From Psychroserpens ponticola (GTDB taxonomy: Bacteria; Bacteroidota; Bacteroidia; Flavobacteriales; Flavobacteriaceae): DNA of 64,000 nucleotides. A program made the position numbers and the translations under genes. This document shows positions 18,169-27,085 of the stretch, in pieces. The notes under the pieces are model-generated. The model was not told the DNA's origin. It did no database searches and saw only the letters and a program-made list of their open reading frames with translations. How positions within the stretch are numbered: position 1 is the stretch's first letter; the number at the start of each line of letters is the position of its first letter. The stretch lies in assembly GCF_023556315.2 (NCBI RefSeq), contig NZ_CP116221.1:2305001-2369000 (forward strand), read 5' to 3'.

Positions 18169-20775
18169 ATGAATTTTAATAATTATACCATAAAATCTCA
18201 AGAGGCAATCCAGCAAGCACAACAACTTGCTCAAAGCTTAGGACACCAACACATAGAAAATGAACATATTATAAAAGCCATTTTTGAAGTAGATGAAAAC
18301 GTATTGCCATTTATACTAAAAAAGTTAAACGTTAATGTTGATGTTTTAAAATTAGCATTAGATAAACAACTCGAAAGTTTCTCTAAAGTTTCTGGTTCAG
18401 ACATTATGCTGTCTAGAGATACAGGAAAAACACTTAATGAAGCATCAATCATTGCTAAAAAAATGAATGATGACTATGTATCAATTGAGCATTTAATTCT
18501 TGCTGTTTTTAAATCGAAGAGCAAAATTGCTCAGATGTTAAAAGACCAAGGCGTTACCGAAAAAAGTCTAAATGCCGCAATTGACGAATTACGTAAAGGT
18601 GATCGGGTAACATCACAAAGTCAAGAAGAAACTTATAATTCGCTTAATAAATATGCTAAGAATCTAAACCAATTAGCTAAGGACGGAAAATTAGATCCTG
18701 TCATTGGTCGTGATGAAGAAATTAGACGAATCCTTCAAATTTTATCACGAAGAACAAAGAACAATCCCATTTTAGTTGGAGAACCAGGCACAGGTAAAAC
18801 AGCTATTGCAGAAGGTTTAGCACACAGAATTATAGATGGAGATATTCCAGAAAACCTTATAGATAAGCAAATCTACGCCTTAGATATGGGAGCATTGATT
18901 GCTGGTGCTAAATTTAAAGGAGAATTTGAAGAACGATTAAAAGCAGTCATCAAAGAAGTTACAAATAGTGATGGTGATGTTGTTCTCTTTATTGATGAAA
19001 TCCACACACTTGTAGGTGCTGGAGGAGGACAAGGCGCCATGGATGCAGCAAATATTTTAAAACCTGCATTAGCGCGAGGTGAACTACGTGCAATAGGCGC
19101 AACAACACTTGATGAATACCAAAAATATTTTGAAAAAGATAAAGCCTTAGAGCGTCGTTTCCAAAAAGTAATGGTAAATGAACCCGATACTGAAAGTGCT
19201 ATTTCTATCTTAAGAGGAATTAAAGAAAAGTATGAAACACATCATAAAGTTCGAATTAAAGATGAAGCGATTATTGGTGCTGTTGAACTTTCAGAACGTT
19301 ATATTACGAATCGTTTTTTACCAGATAAAGCTATTGATTTAATGGATGAAGCTGCTTCAAAATTACGAATGGAAATCAATTCAAAACCAGAAGAGTTAGA
19401 TGTTTTAGATAGAAAGGTAATGCAACTTGAAATTGAGATTGAAGCCATTAAGCGTGAAAAAGATGAAGTGAAATTAAAATCCCTTCGTTCAGATTTAGCA
19501 AATCTAAAAGAAGAGCGAAACGAACTTAATGCTAAATGGAAAAGTGAAAAAGAAGTCGTTGACAACATTCAAACAACAAAATCAAACATAGAAGACTATA
19601 AGCTTGAAGCTGAACGAGCAGAACGTGAAGGCGATTATGGTAAAGTAGCCGAAATTCGTTATGGAAAAATTAAAGAAGCTCAAGAAACACTGGAAACTCA
19701 GCAAGCTTTACTCTCTAACCAAAAAGAAAATGCTTTAATCAAAGAGGAAGTTACATACGATGATATAGCTGAAGTTGTAGCAAAATGGACAGGAATTCCT
19801 GTGACTAAAATGCTTCAGAGTGATCGTGAGAAACTTCTAAACCTTGAAAAAGAATTACACAAACGTGTTGTCGGACAAGAAGAAGCTATAGTTGCTGTAA
19901 GTGATGCTGTGAGAAGATCAAGAGCAGGATTACAAAATCCGCAAAAACCAGTAGGTACTTTTTTATTCTTAGGAACAACAGGTGTTGGTAAAACTGAATT
20001 AGCAAAAGCTTTAGCTGAATACTTGTTTGATGATGAAAATGCAATGACAAGAATTGACATGAGCGAATTTCAAGAAAGTCATAGTGTAAGCAGATTAGTA
20101 GGTGCTCCTCCTGGATATGTAGGATATGATGAAGGCGGACAATTAACTGAAGCAGTGAGACGTAAACCCTATTCAGTTGTGTTACTAGATGAAATTGAAA
20201 AAGCACATCCTGATACTTTCAATATCTTATTACAAGTATTAGATGAAGGACGATTAACAGATAACAAAGGCCGTGTTGCCGATTTTAAAAACACGATTAT
20301 CATTATGACATCCAATATGGGAAGTCACATTATACAAGAACGTTTTCAAGCGACTAAAGATATCGATTCTGCTATGGAAGCTGCTAAAGTTGATGTTTTA
20401 GCCTTATTAAAGCAAAGTGTTCGTCCTGAGTTTTTAAACCGAATCGATGACACTATCATGTTCACGCCTTTAAGCAAAGACAATATTAAAGAAATTGTTG
20501 GATTACAATTAAAAGGTGTTCAAAAAATGATTGCAAAACAAGGCATCACATTTGATGCAACACCAGAAGCGATGAGCTATCTAGCAGAAAGAGGTTACAA
20601 TCCAGAATATGGAGCAAGACCTGTAAAACGAGTGATTCAAAAAGAAGTTTTAAATGCTTTAAGTAAAGAAATTCTATCTGGAAAAATAACAACAGATAGC
20701 ATTATATTACTGGATGCTTTTGATGACAAATTGGTGTTTAGAAATGAAGCGAGTTTTGTTACAGAAGAAATTTAA
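18169..20775 (+). CDS. clpB: ATP-dependent disaggregase ClpB
   Basis: This 868-residue cytoplasmic AAA+ chaperone resolubilises aggregated proteins with DnaK/DnaJ/GrpE. The Clp N-domain is at about residues 1-145, NBD1 Walker A is GEPGTGKT (204-211), a coiled-coil M-domain spans about 410-525 (which separates ClpB from ClpA/ClpC), NBD2 Walker A is GTTGVGKT (602-609), and the ClpB C-terminal domain follows. No IGF-type ClpP-docking loop is evident. Length is normal. It stands alone between two terminated units, with an inverted repeat upstream that may be regulatory. Confidence 0.98.
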   Translation: MNFNNYTIKSQEAIQQAQQLAQSLGHQHIENEHIIKAIFEVDENVLPFILKKLNVNVDVLKLALDKQLESFSKVSGSDIMLSRDTGKTLNEASIIAKKMNDDYVSIEHLILAVFKSKSKIAQMLKDQGVTEKSLNAAIDELRKGDRVTSQSQEETYNSLNKYAKNLNQLAKDGKLDPVIGRDEEIRRILQILSRRTKNNPILVGEPGTGKTAIAEGLAHRIIDGDIPENLIDKQIYALDMGALIAGAKFKGEFEERLKAVIKEVTNSDGDVVLFIDEIHTLVGAGGGQGAMDAANILKPALARGELRAIGATTLDEYQKYFEKDKALERRFQKVMVNEPDTESAISILRGIKEKYETHHKVRIKDEAIIGAVELSERYITNRFLPDKAIDLMDEAASKLRMEINSKPEELDVLDRKVMQLEIEIEAIKREKDEVKLKSLRSDLANLKEERNELNAKWKSEKEVVDNIQTTKSNIEDYKLEAERAEREGDYGKVAEIRYGKIKEAQETLETQQALLSNQKENALIKEEVTYDDIAEVVAKWTGIPVTKMLQSDREKLLNLEKELHKRVVGQEEAIVAVSDAVRRSRAGLQNPQKPVGTFLFLGTTGVGKTELAKALAEYLFDDENAMTRIDMSEFQESHSVSRLVGAPPGYVGYDEGGQLTEAVRRKPYSVVLLDEIEKAHPDTFNILLQVLDEGRLTDNKGRVADFKNTIIIMTSNMGSHIIQERFQATKDIDSAMEAAKVDVLALLKQSVRPEFLNRIDDTIMFTPLSKDNIKEIVGLQLKGVQKMIAKQGITFDATPEAMSYLAERGYNPEYGARPVKRVIQKEVLNALSKEILSGKITTDSIILLDAFDDKLVFRNEASFVTEEI

Positions 20776-20829
20776 AATCTATTGTAACAAAATCTAAAAG
20801 AAAGAGTCCTTATAATGGTTGGTTAGTTG

Positions 20830-20877
20830 AAAAGCAATGCGAATTTTAGAAATAAAATAAGCGTTGCTTTTCTTTTT
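20830..20877 (+). terminator. Probable intrinsic terminator after clpB
   Basis: AAAAGCAATGC (20830-20840) pairs with GCGTTGCTTTT (20861-20871), 11 bp including one G-U pair, with a long 20-base loop and further T residues after. The long loop makes it weaker than the next hairpin. Confidence 0.6.
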
Positions 20878-20931
20878 GCAAATAGGTGTAAATTAAAACC
20901 AATAATCATACACGATATTTGCTTTAAAAAG

Positions 20932-20961
20932 AAAAACGAGCCTAAATAGACTCGTTTTTTT
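20932..20961. terminator. Bidirectional terminator between clpB and the OmpW-like gene
   Basis: AAAAACGAG (20932-20940) and CTCGTTTTT (20951-20959) form a 9-bp stem with a 10-base loop; A and T runs on both sides allow termination in both directions between these convergent genes. Confidence 0.8.
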
Positions 20962-20987
20962 ATAATAATTTTTAATCAGTTATATGC

Positions 20988-21635
20988 TTAAAACCTCATT
21001 CCTACACCTAAACCTACAAGAATCGGATCAACATTAACTTCTACTTTATTTGAATTGTCATTGTTAGCAGTAATATCTGTTTTCAAAAACATTTTTTTTA
21101 GATCTAAATTTATAAACCATTTATCATTTATACTATAATCTGCTCCTAATTGGAGAGAATGTCCAAGTGCGCTTTCAAATTCAAGAGATTCTAAATCACC
21201 AGCATCCTCACCATAGAAAATAGAGTAAACCATTCCAGTTGCAAAATAGGGCTTAAACTTGCCGAAATAAAAATGGTATTGAAAATTAATATTTAATGGT
21301 ATCATTGAAACAGATCCTAAATCTGATCCTTCATCAATTTCTATATTATGCTTAGATGTTGTTAGCATCAACTCAGCAGAAAAGTTTTTAGTCAAAAAAT
21401 AGGTGATATCAACTTCTGGAGCATATGTCGAAGAAAAATTAACATCAACATTATTAATACCATTGTGCCTATTATAAGGCGAAGGTGCAATATAAATTGC
21501 TCTAACACGAGCCTGCCATTTACTATAATCATCATTAGACGCTGTATCATCTTGATTAGATGTTGTTTCCTCTTGTGCTTGTGTGTTGAAAGTAAATATG
21601 CATGCTAGAATAGCACTAAAAATAATTTTTTTCAT
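20988..21635 (-). CDS. OmpW family outer membrane protein
   Basis: The 215-residue protein has a signal peptide (cleavage after NTQAQ) and an eight-stranded beta-barrel pattern of alternating hydrophobic residues ending in a terminal aromatic (GVGMRF), as outer-membrane proteins require. The RAIYIAPS near the N-terminus, YAPEVDITYFLTKN, and late KWFINLDLKKMFLKTD segments are OmpW signatures. OmpW proteins form narrow channels for small hydrophobic compounds. The acidic stretch just after the signal peptide is probably a flexible periplasmic tail. It is monocistronic. Confidence 0.9.
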   Translation of the reverse strand: MKKIIFSAILACIFTFNTQAQEETTSNQDDTASNDDYSKWQARVRAIYIAPSPYNRHNGINNVDVNFSSTYAPEVDITYFLTKNFSAELMLTTSKHNIEIDEGSDLGSVSMIPLNINFQYHFYFGKFKPYFATGMVYSIFYGEDAGDLESLEFESALGHSLQLGADYSINDKWFINLDLKKMFLKTDITANNDNSNKVEVNVDPILVGLGVGMRF

Positions 21636-21757
21636 AAGAATTAATAGTTTAATATTTAACGCAATATATGTGATTTAATATGTAATGCAAAATAATGTAA
21701 GTAACTCCATTAAATAGTAATGAATTATTACGATAAATAATAAATAATACAACTAAC

Positions 21758-21777
21758 AATATACCAATTGGTATATT
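21758..21777. promoter_or_regulatory. Perfect 20-bp palindrome, putative TetR operator, copy 1
   Basis: AATATACCAATTGGTATATT is a perfect palindrome placed three bases upstream of the -7 element of the TetR-family gene. An identical copy occurs in front of the next gene. Position and symmetry fit autoregulation by the TetR dimer. Confidence 0.85.
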
Positions 21778-21780
21778 TTG

Positions 21781-21788
21781 TATATTTG
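21781..21788 (+). promoter_or_regulatory. TetR-gene promoter -7 element (TATATTTG)
   Basis: TATATTTG matches TAnnTTTG and ends four bases before the GTG chosen as start codon, so transcription would begin at or next to the start codon (leaderless). Confidence 0.55.
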
Positions 21789-21792
21789 TAAT

Positions 21793-22389
21793 GTGTTAAC
21801 AAAATCAGAACATACAAAACTTCATATTTTAAAGACTGTAGCACCTATTTTTAATAAAAATGGTTACGCTGCAACAAGCATGAGCGACATTACCAATGCT
21901 AGTGGATTAACAAAAGGAGCAATATATGGACATTTCAAAAATAAAGAAGTTCTTTCTATTTCAGCATTTAAATACAATGTAAAACAGATGATGTCTAAAA
22001 TTTCAGATCACTTATCACGTAGCAACTCACCAATTCAAAAACTATATTTAATTTCAGACTTTTACAGAAACTATTATGAATTTAGTAAGAAGCTTGGTGG
22101 TTGTCCTGTTTTGAATATTGGAGTTGATGCTAATAATCAAAATACATTATTATTAGAAAACGTTAGAATTGTAATCGAGAAGATTCAAGATCAAGTAGCA
22201 ACTATAATAGAAAATGGCATTGAAATTGGAGAAATATCTTCAGAAATTAATGCAATGCAATATGCAAAACGATTAGACACTTTAATTCAAGGAGCAATAT
22301 TCATGACTTATACTATGAATGATGAGTTTTATATGAAAGACACCATGGATCAAATTGACCATATGATATTAACAGAAATGAAAGCATAA
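21793..22389 (+). CDS. TetR/AcrR family transcriptional regulator
   Basis: This about 198-residue regulator has an N-terminal helix-turn-helix (SMSDITNASGLTKGAIYGHFKNKEVL, a textbook TetR motif described here by its ends only) and a helical C-terminal ligand domain. No ATG precedes the HTH; GTG at 21793 gives MLTKSEHTKLHIL and is preferred over the in-frame TTG five codons upstream because the -7 element would otherwise lie inside the gene. Identical 20-bp palindromes upstream of this gene and of the following thioesterase gene suggest that it represses both. An acyl-CoA or other lipid-like ligand is inferred only from the neighbour. Confidence 0.88.
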   Translation: MLTKSEHTKLHILKTVAPIFNKNGYAATSMSDITNASGLTKGAIYGHFKNKEVLSISAFKYNVKQMMSKISDHLSRSNSPIQKLYLISDFYRNYYEFSKKLGGCPVLNIGVDANNQNTLLLENVRIVIEKIQDQVATIIENGIEIGEISSEINAMQYAKRLDTLIQGAIFMTYTMNDEFYMKDTMDQIDHMILTEMKA

Positions 22390-22404
22390 AAAAATTTAAT
22401 TTTT

Positions 22405-22424
22405 AATATACCAATTGGTATATT
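22405..22424. promoter_or_regulatory. Perfect 20-bp palindrome, putative TetR operator, copy 2
   Basis: This is identical over all 20 bases to copy 1 and lies between the TetR gene and the thioesterase gene. It overlaps a near-consensus -7 element, TATATTTC (22419-22426), so binding would block the thioesterase promoter. Confidence 0.85.
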
Positions 22425-22441
22425 TCGAAAACAAACAAAAA

Positions 22442-22933
22442 ATGAAATTATCTAAAACAGTATCGAGTTTAGCAACAATCAGATTTCAAGATTGTGATCC
22501 TTTTAATCATTTAAACAATGCGAGTTATATCAATTACTTCATGAACCATCGTGAAGATCAACTTATTAAAGCATATGATATTGATATTTATGAGATGGCG
22601 AGAAAAACAGGAATAAGTTGGGTGTCTAGCAGTAATCAAATCGCATACATTAAACCTGCCTTTTTAATGGAGAAAATCACTATCGAATCACAATTAATTG
22701 CATTTAATAACAGTAATTTAAAAGTAGAAATGCGCATGTACAATTCAGATAAGACAAATCTTAAAGCTATCATTTGGTGTGGATTCACTCATTTTAATTT
22801 ACTAAAACAGCAAAAAGAAGCTCATGCAGAAGAATTCATGTCTTTGTTTAAATCTATACTCAATCCGATTGAAGAATTACAATTTGAAAAAAGAGTAACT
22901 CGTTTAAAGTTTGGAGAAAACGCTATGACATAG
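22442..22933 (+). CDS. Acyl-CoA thioesterase, 4HBT family
   Basis: The 163-residue hotdog-fold protein has RFQDCDPFNHLNNASYINYF as its active-site segment (Asp and HLNN as in 4HBT enzymes). The ATG that gives MKLSKTVSSLATIRF is chosen; upstream in-frame TTG codons lie inside the operator. It is likely controlled by the neighbouring TetR regulator through the palindrome in its promoter. It differs clearly from the 129-residue thioesterase near 2.7 kb. Substrate is unknown. Confidence 0.88.
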   Translation: MKLSKTVSSLATIRFQDCDPFNHLNNASYINYFMNHREDQLIKAYDIDIYEMARKTGISWVSSSNQIAYIKPAFLMEKITIESQLIAFNNSNLKVEMRMYNSDKTNLKAIIWCGFTHFNLLKQQKEAHAEEFMSLFKSILNPIEELQFEKRVTRLKFGENAMT

Positions 22934-23109
22934 TACGTAATTCGCTTAATTTTTATTCATTTATATACCGATTTAAAATCTCAATTTTTGTACAAATTCT
23001 AAGTTAGATAACTTGCTTTTTACTAAATAGTTATAATTTTCACATAAAAGTATTCGATGAACTGCACAATAAAAGCAAAGTTTTAACATTAGTATTAATA
23101 TATAAATAT

Positions 23110-23117
23110 TAACTTTG
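23110..23117 (+). promoter_or_regulatory. deoC promoter -7 element (TAACTTTG)
   Basis: TAACTTTG matches TAnnTTTG. Its first three bases overlap the right arm of an AT-rich inverted repeat, TTAATAT (23095-23101) / ATATTAA (23106-23112), which may be an operator. The implied leader of about 110 bases is long and structured. The rest of the gene-free stretch 22934-23231 shows nothing else recognisable. Confidence 0.45.
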
Positions 23118-23139
23118 AATTGCTATTAATTCCAACACG

Positions 23140-23204
23140 ACTTTAGGACAATAATTTATTTTGTCTAAAAGTTAATCCCTCAACTTAAAGAGAGTTTTTA
23201 AGTT
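23140..23204 (+). promoter_or_regulatory. Two successive hairpins in the deoC leader
   Basis: Hairpin 1 (23140-23172) pairs ACTTTaGGACAA with a near-complement ending TTGTCTAAAAGT. Hairpin 2 (23182-23204) has perfect 8-bp arms AACTTAAA / TTTAAGTT with a 7-base loop. They lie in tandem between the predicted promoter and the deoC start. They may protect or regulate the mRNA; no known riboswitch is recognised. Confidence 0.35.
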
Positions 23205-23231
23205 ATTTTCAAATACCTACTAAAGAATACC

Positions 23232-23897
23232 ATGGAATTAAATAAATACATAGACCATACTTTATTAAAGTCTACAGCCACTGAAAGAGATATTATCGAT
23301 CTTTGTAATGATGCAAAAAAGCACAGATTTTACTCGGTTTGCGTCAACAGTAGTTATGTACCTCTTGTAAAACAATTATTAAAAGGAACCTCAATAAAAA
23401 TATGTACTGTTGTAGGTTTTCCTCTTGGAGCAAGTGCTACAGAAGCTAAAGTTTTTGAAGCAAAACAAGCTATTGAAGCTGGAGCTCATGAAATCGATAT
23501 GGTCATTAATATTGGTTTTTTAAAGAGTAAAAACTACGTTGAAGTCTTTAAAGATATAAGTGATGTTAAGCTAGCAATTGGCAGAACACCACTTAAAGTT
23601 ACAATTGAAATAAGCGAATTATCAAAAAACGATATTGTTAAGGCATGTGAAATTTGTTTAGACGCCAAAGCTAACTTCGTAAAAACTTCAACTGGTTTTT
23701 CAAAAAGTGGAGCTACGCTTACTGCAGTTAAAATCATGAAGAAAACTCTAAAAAATCATGCAAAAATAAAAGCTCTTGGAGGAATTGATGATTATGAAAC
23801 AGCTAAAAAATATATAGATATTGGAGTTGAACGGCTAGGTACTTTTTCAGGAATTGAAATCGTATCAAATAAAATTATCAACCAAAATATGAATTAA
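23232..23897 (+). CDS. deoC: Deoxyribose-phosphate aldolase, short form
   Basis: The 221-residue TIM-barrel class I aldolase cleaves 2-deoxyribose-5-phosphate to glyceraldehyde-3-phosphate and acetaldehyde. The Schiff-base lysine is Lys151 (FVKTSTGF), with Asp90 in EIDMVIN and a second conserved lysine in KALGGID. Length is typical of Gram-positive-type DeoC. It is transcribed towards the deoD end of the minus-strand nucleoside cluster, which encodes a second, longer DeoC, so the locus has two non-identical copies of the same activity. Confidence 0.95.
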   Translation: MELNKYIDHTLLKSTATERDIIDLCNDAKKHRFYSVCVNSSYVPLVKQLLKGTSIKICTVVGFPLGASATEAKVFEAKQAIEAGAHEIDMVINIGFLKSKNYVEVFKDISDVKLAIGRTPLKVTIEISELSKNDIVKACEICLDAKANFVKTSTGFSKSGATLTAVKIMKKTLKNHAKIKALGGIDDYETAKKYIDIGVERLGTFSGIEIVSNKIINQNMN

Positions 23898-23936
23898 ATT
23901 TTCTATTCGATGTTTTCACATCTGTATAATGATTTT

Positions 23937-24638
23937 CTAAGCCAATTCTAAAGCGATTTTCATCATATCATTAAAAGATTGCTCTCTTTCCAGAGAACTT
24001 GTACCTTCTCCTGTAATTATATTATCACTAACTGTAAGTACTGAAAGTGCCTTTACACCAAATCGTTTAGCTAATGTGAATAGGATTTGTGTTTCCATTT
24101 CTACACCAAGAATCCCTTGTTTTTTCCATTTTTCCCATCGATTTTCTCTAGTATCATAAAACGTATTCGTACTAAATACAGAACCTTGATACGTTTTGAT
24201 ATTCATAGATTTTGCAGCATTGTAAGCTTTAAGCAATAAATCAAAATCAGCTGTAGCTGCATATTGCATGCCTTCGAAATACAAGCTATTAGCATCACAG
24301 TCTCCAGAAGCACTCATGGCTAAAAGTACTTGCCCTAAATTGATATCTTCTTGAATTGAACCACAAGTACCGACTCTAATCAAATTTTTCGCTTTATATG
24401 TTGTAATGAGTTCATTCACATAAATAGAAGTACTTCCCATTCCCATTCCTGTACCTTGTATAGACACTCTGTTTCCATTATAATAACCAGTAAACCCAAG
24501 CATTCCTCTAACTCTATTATAACACACAGCATCATCTAACATTGTTTCTGCTACATGCTTTGCTCTTAATGGATCTCCTGGCAAAAGTACCGTTTCGGCT
24601 ATATCGCCAACTTTAGCCTCTAAATGTATACTACTCAT
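23937..24638 (-). CDS. deoD: Purine-nucleoside phosphorylase, DeoD type
   Basis: This 233-residue hexameric-type PNP splits purine (deoxy)ribonucleosides with phosphate to the base and (deoxy)ribose-1-phosphate. Visible family features are GDPLRA (phosphate binding), GMGMGS (65-70), RVGTCGS, the VEME ribose-binding motif (Glu180-Glu182 region) and catalytic Asp205 in TVSDNI. It is the last gene of the deoA-deoC-ALDH-deoD run, 47 bases after the ALDH gene. The product deoxyribose-1-phosphate needs phosphopentomutase (DeoB), which is not in this window. Confidence 0.96.
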   Translation of the reverse strand: MSSIHLEAKVGDIAETVLLPGDPLRAKHVAETMLDDAVCYNRVRGMLGFTGYYNGNRVSIQGTGMGMGSTSIYVNELITTYKAKNLIRVGTCGSIQEDINLGQVLLAMSASGDCDANSLYFEGMQYAATADFDLLLKAYNAAKSMNIKTYQGSVFSTNTFYDTRENRWEKWKKQGILGVEMETQILFTLAKRFGVKALSVLTVSDNIITGEGTSSLEREQSFNDMMKIALELA

Positions 24639-24685
24639 ATTCTAATTTTATTTTTAATTATTTTTCATTATTCGGAGCTCATAAA

Positions 24686-27073
24686 TTAAGCACCATAAGG
24701 AATCCAAATATTTTTAATCTGACTTGCATTTTTAAGAAATTCTCCTCCTTCGCCTTGTGCTTTATCTAACCAATTTCTATACTTGCCGTAATTCACCCAA
24801 GTGCGTTTCATATTATCCGCTGATAATAATTCCATATCCTTACAACCTTCTTTACTACCAAAATACCAAATAGCGTCTACGTCATCATGCTTTGCTAATA
24901 CCTGTGCTAATTCATCTTTATGTCCTGTGACAATATTTACGGCACTACCTGGTACATCTGATGTTTCCAAGATTTGATAAAAATCAGTTGCAGAAAAAGG
25001 TGATTTTTCAGAAGGCACTACCACCACATTGTTACCCATAGCAATCGCTGGAATTACAGTAGATATGAAACCTAATAGCGGAAAATCATCAGGACAAATA
25101 ATTCCCATCACACCAAAAGATTCTGGCATTGCCAAAGTCACGTTTCGATGAATAGTATGATGTACATGTCCATCATATTTATCTGCTAACGCTGCATAAG
25201 TATAAATTCTTTCAATAGATAAATCCACTTCTTTTAATCCATCAGCTTTACTTTGATTGGTCATTTGAACAATTCTACTTGCAAATTCATCTCTACGAAT
25301 TGCTAAGTTTTCTGCCAAATAATACAACACTTGTGCTCTTGAATGACCTGTCATATTGGTCCATTTACTACAAGAATGAGCTGCTTCAACGGCATTTCTA
25401 ATATCTTTACGATTTCCTTTCGAAACTTCACCAATATAGCTACCATCAACACCGTTAACAACCTCACTATAGCCTCCATCAGGTCGAGATTGCTTGCCAC
25501 CAATATACATTTTAGTCGTTCTATCTATTCCTATATTTGGTTCTGAATTTTGAACGCGTTTTAATTTTTGCTTTGATTGAGAAATAGGTTGGTCTGAAAA
25601 CGACTCTTCAATTTTTGGTTTTAAATATTCCATTAAACCTTCCTTTCCTCCTTCTCTACCAAATCCAGATTCACGATAACCACCAAAACCAGCTGCAGCA
25701 TCAAACACATTGGTACAATTAATCCAAGCAACACCAGCCTTTATTTGTGGAGCAATATCTAGAGCTAGATTAATATTTTCTGTCCAAATACTACAAGCCA
25801 AGCCATATCTGGTATTATTAGCCAATTTTACAGCTTCTTTATGAGATCTGAATGTCATTGCCACTAAAACTGGTCCGAAAATCTCTTCTTGTGCTATAGT
25901 TGCAGAAGGCGAAACATCAGTAAACATGGTTGGAGGAAAATAATAGCCTTCTTTTGGGCATGACCAAGATGGCTGATTTAATGTATTTCCTTCATCAATG
26001 CCTAATTTAACCATTTTTGTAATGGTATTAAGTTGCGCTTTATCGACAATGGCTCCTATATCAATACTTTTGTCTAATGGGTTACCTATTCTTAGGGTTT
26101 CCATTCTTGCTCTAATTTTTTTATAAAGTTTTTCTGCGACACTTTCTTGAACTAATAATCTTGAACCTGCGCAACACACTTGTCCTTGATTAAACCATAT
26201 AGCATCAACGATACCTTCCACTACACTATCTAAATCTGCATCATCAAAAACGATAAAAGGTGATTTCCCACCAAGTTCTAATGACAATTTTTTTCCTGTT
26301 CCTGCTGTAGCTCGTCTTATCAGTTTTCCAACTTCAGTAGACCCTGTAAAAGCAATTTTATTGACATCCTTATGATTTACAATATCTGCTCCTGTCTTAC
26401 CATGTCCAGTAATAATATTTACAACACCATTTGGCAACCCTATTTGTTCACAAATTTCGGCAAAAAGCAATGCTGTTAAGGAGGTTGATTCTGCAGGTTT
26501 TAAAACTACGGTATTTCCCATTGCAATAGCAGGTGCGATTTTCCAAGCCAACATCATTAATGGAAAGTTCCATGGAATAATTTGACCAATGACTCCAAGT
26601 TCTTTATAATCGCTTAATTCAGAATCTTTTAATTGTGCCCAACCTGCATGATGATAAAAATGTCTTGCTACAATTGGAATATCAATATCTCTGGTCTCTC
26701 TAATTGGTTTTCCATTATCCATTGACTCTAATACAGCAAACAGTCGAGAATGCTTCTGAATTTGTCTTGCTAAAGCATATAGATATCTAGCACGTTGATG
26801 CGATCCAATCTTCACCCATTCAGGCAAAGCCTTTTTAGCAGCAGCAACTGCTTTATTAACATCTGTTTCGTTGGCTTCAGAGATTTTTGCTAATTTTTCC
26901 TTGTTTGAAGGATTAATACTGTCAAAATACTCTTTAGATGAAGGAGCAACCCATGCTCCATTTATAAATAATTTGAATTTTCTTTTATGACTTTCTAAAA
27001 ATTGAATGGCTTCATCAGTGCTTTCTGGAGCAGGACCATATGTCATTGTATTGTATATTTCTTTAATTTCCAT
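24686..27073 (-). CDS. Tandem-domain aldehyde dehydrogenase, ALDH16 type
   Basis: The 795-residue protein has two ALDH domains. The first (about residues 15-495) is complete, with PWNFP, Glu266 in ELGGK and catalytic Cys300 in NQGQVCCAGSR. The second (about 520-795) keeps the Rossmann part (GIICPDDFP, GNNVVVVPSEKSP) but ends before a catalytic-cysteine motif, so it should be inactive. This layout is that of the ALDH16 family. It lies 12 bases from deoC in the same operon, so acetaldehyde from DeoC is the likely substrate, oxidised with NAD(P) to acetate. This assignment rests on context. Confidence 0.9.
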   Translation of the reverse strand: MEIKEIYNTMTYGPAPESTDEAIQFLESHKRKFKLFINGAWVAPSSKEYFDSINPSNKEKLAKISEANETDVNKAVAAAKKALPEWVKIGSHQRARYLYALARQIQKHSRLFAVLESMDNGKPIRETRDIDIPIVARHFYHHAGWAQLKDSELSDYKELGVIGQIIPWNFPLMMLAWKIAPAIAMGNTVVLKPAESTSLTALLFAEICEQIGLPNGVVNIITGHGKTGADIVNHKDVNKIAFTGSTEVGKLIRRATAGTGKKLSLELGGKSPFIVFDDADLDSVVEGIVDAIWFNQGQVCCAGSRLLVQESVAEKLYKKIRARMETLRIGNPLDKSIDIGAIVDKAQLNTITKMVKLGIDEGNTLNQPSWSCPKEGYYFPPTMFTDVSPSATIAQEEIFGPVLVAMTFRSHKEAVKLANNTRYGLACSIWTENINLALDIAPQIKAGVAWINCTNVFDAAAGFGGYRESGFGREGGKEGLMEYLKPKIEESFSDQPISQSKQKLKRVQNSEPNIGIDRTTKMYIGGKQSRPDGGYSEVVNGVDGSYIGEVSKGNRKDIRNAVEAAHSCSKWTNMTGHSRAQVLYYLAENLAIRRDEFASRIVQMTNQSKADGLKEVDLSIERIYTYAALADKYDGHVHHTIHRNVTLAMPESFGVMGIICPDDFPLLGFISTVIPAIAMGNNVVVVPSEKSPFSATDFYQILETSDVPGSAVNIVTGHKDELAQVLAKHDDVDAIWYFGSKEGCKDMELLSADNMKRTWVNYGKYRNWLDKAQGEGGEFLKNASQIKNIWIPYGA

Positions 27074-27085
27074 GCGTTATATTAT

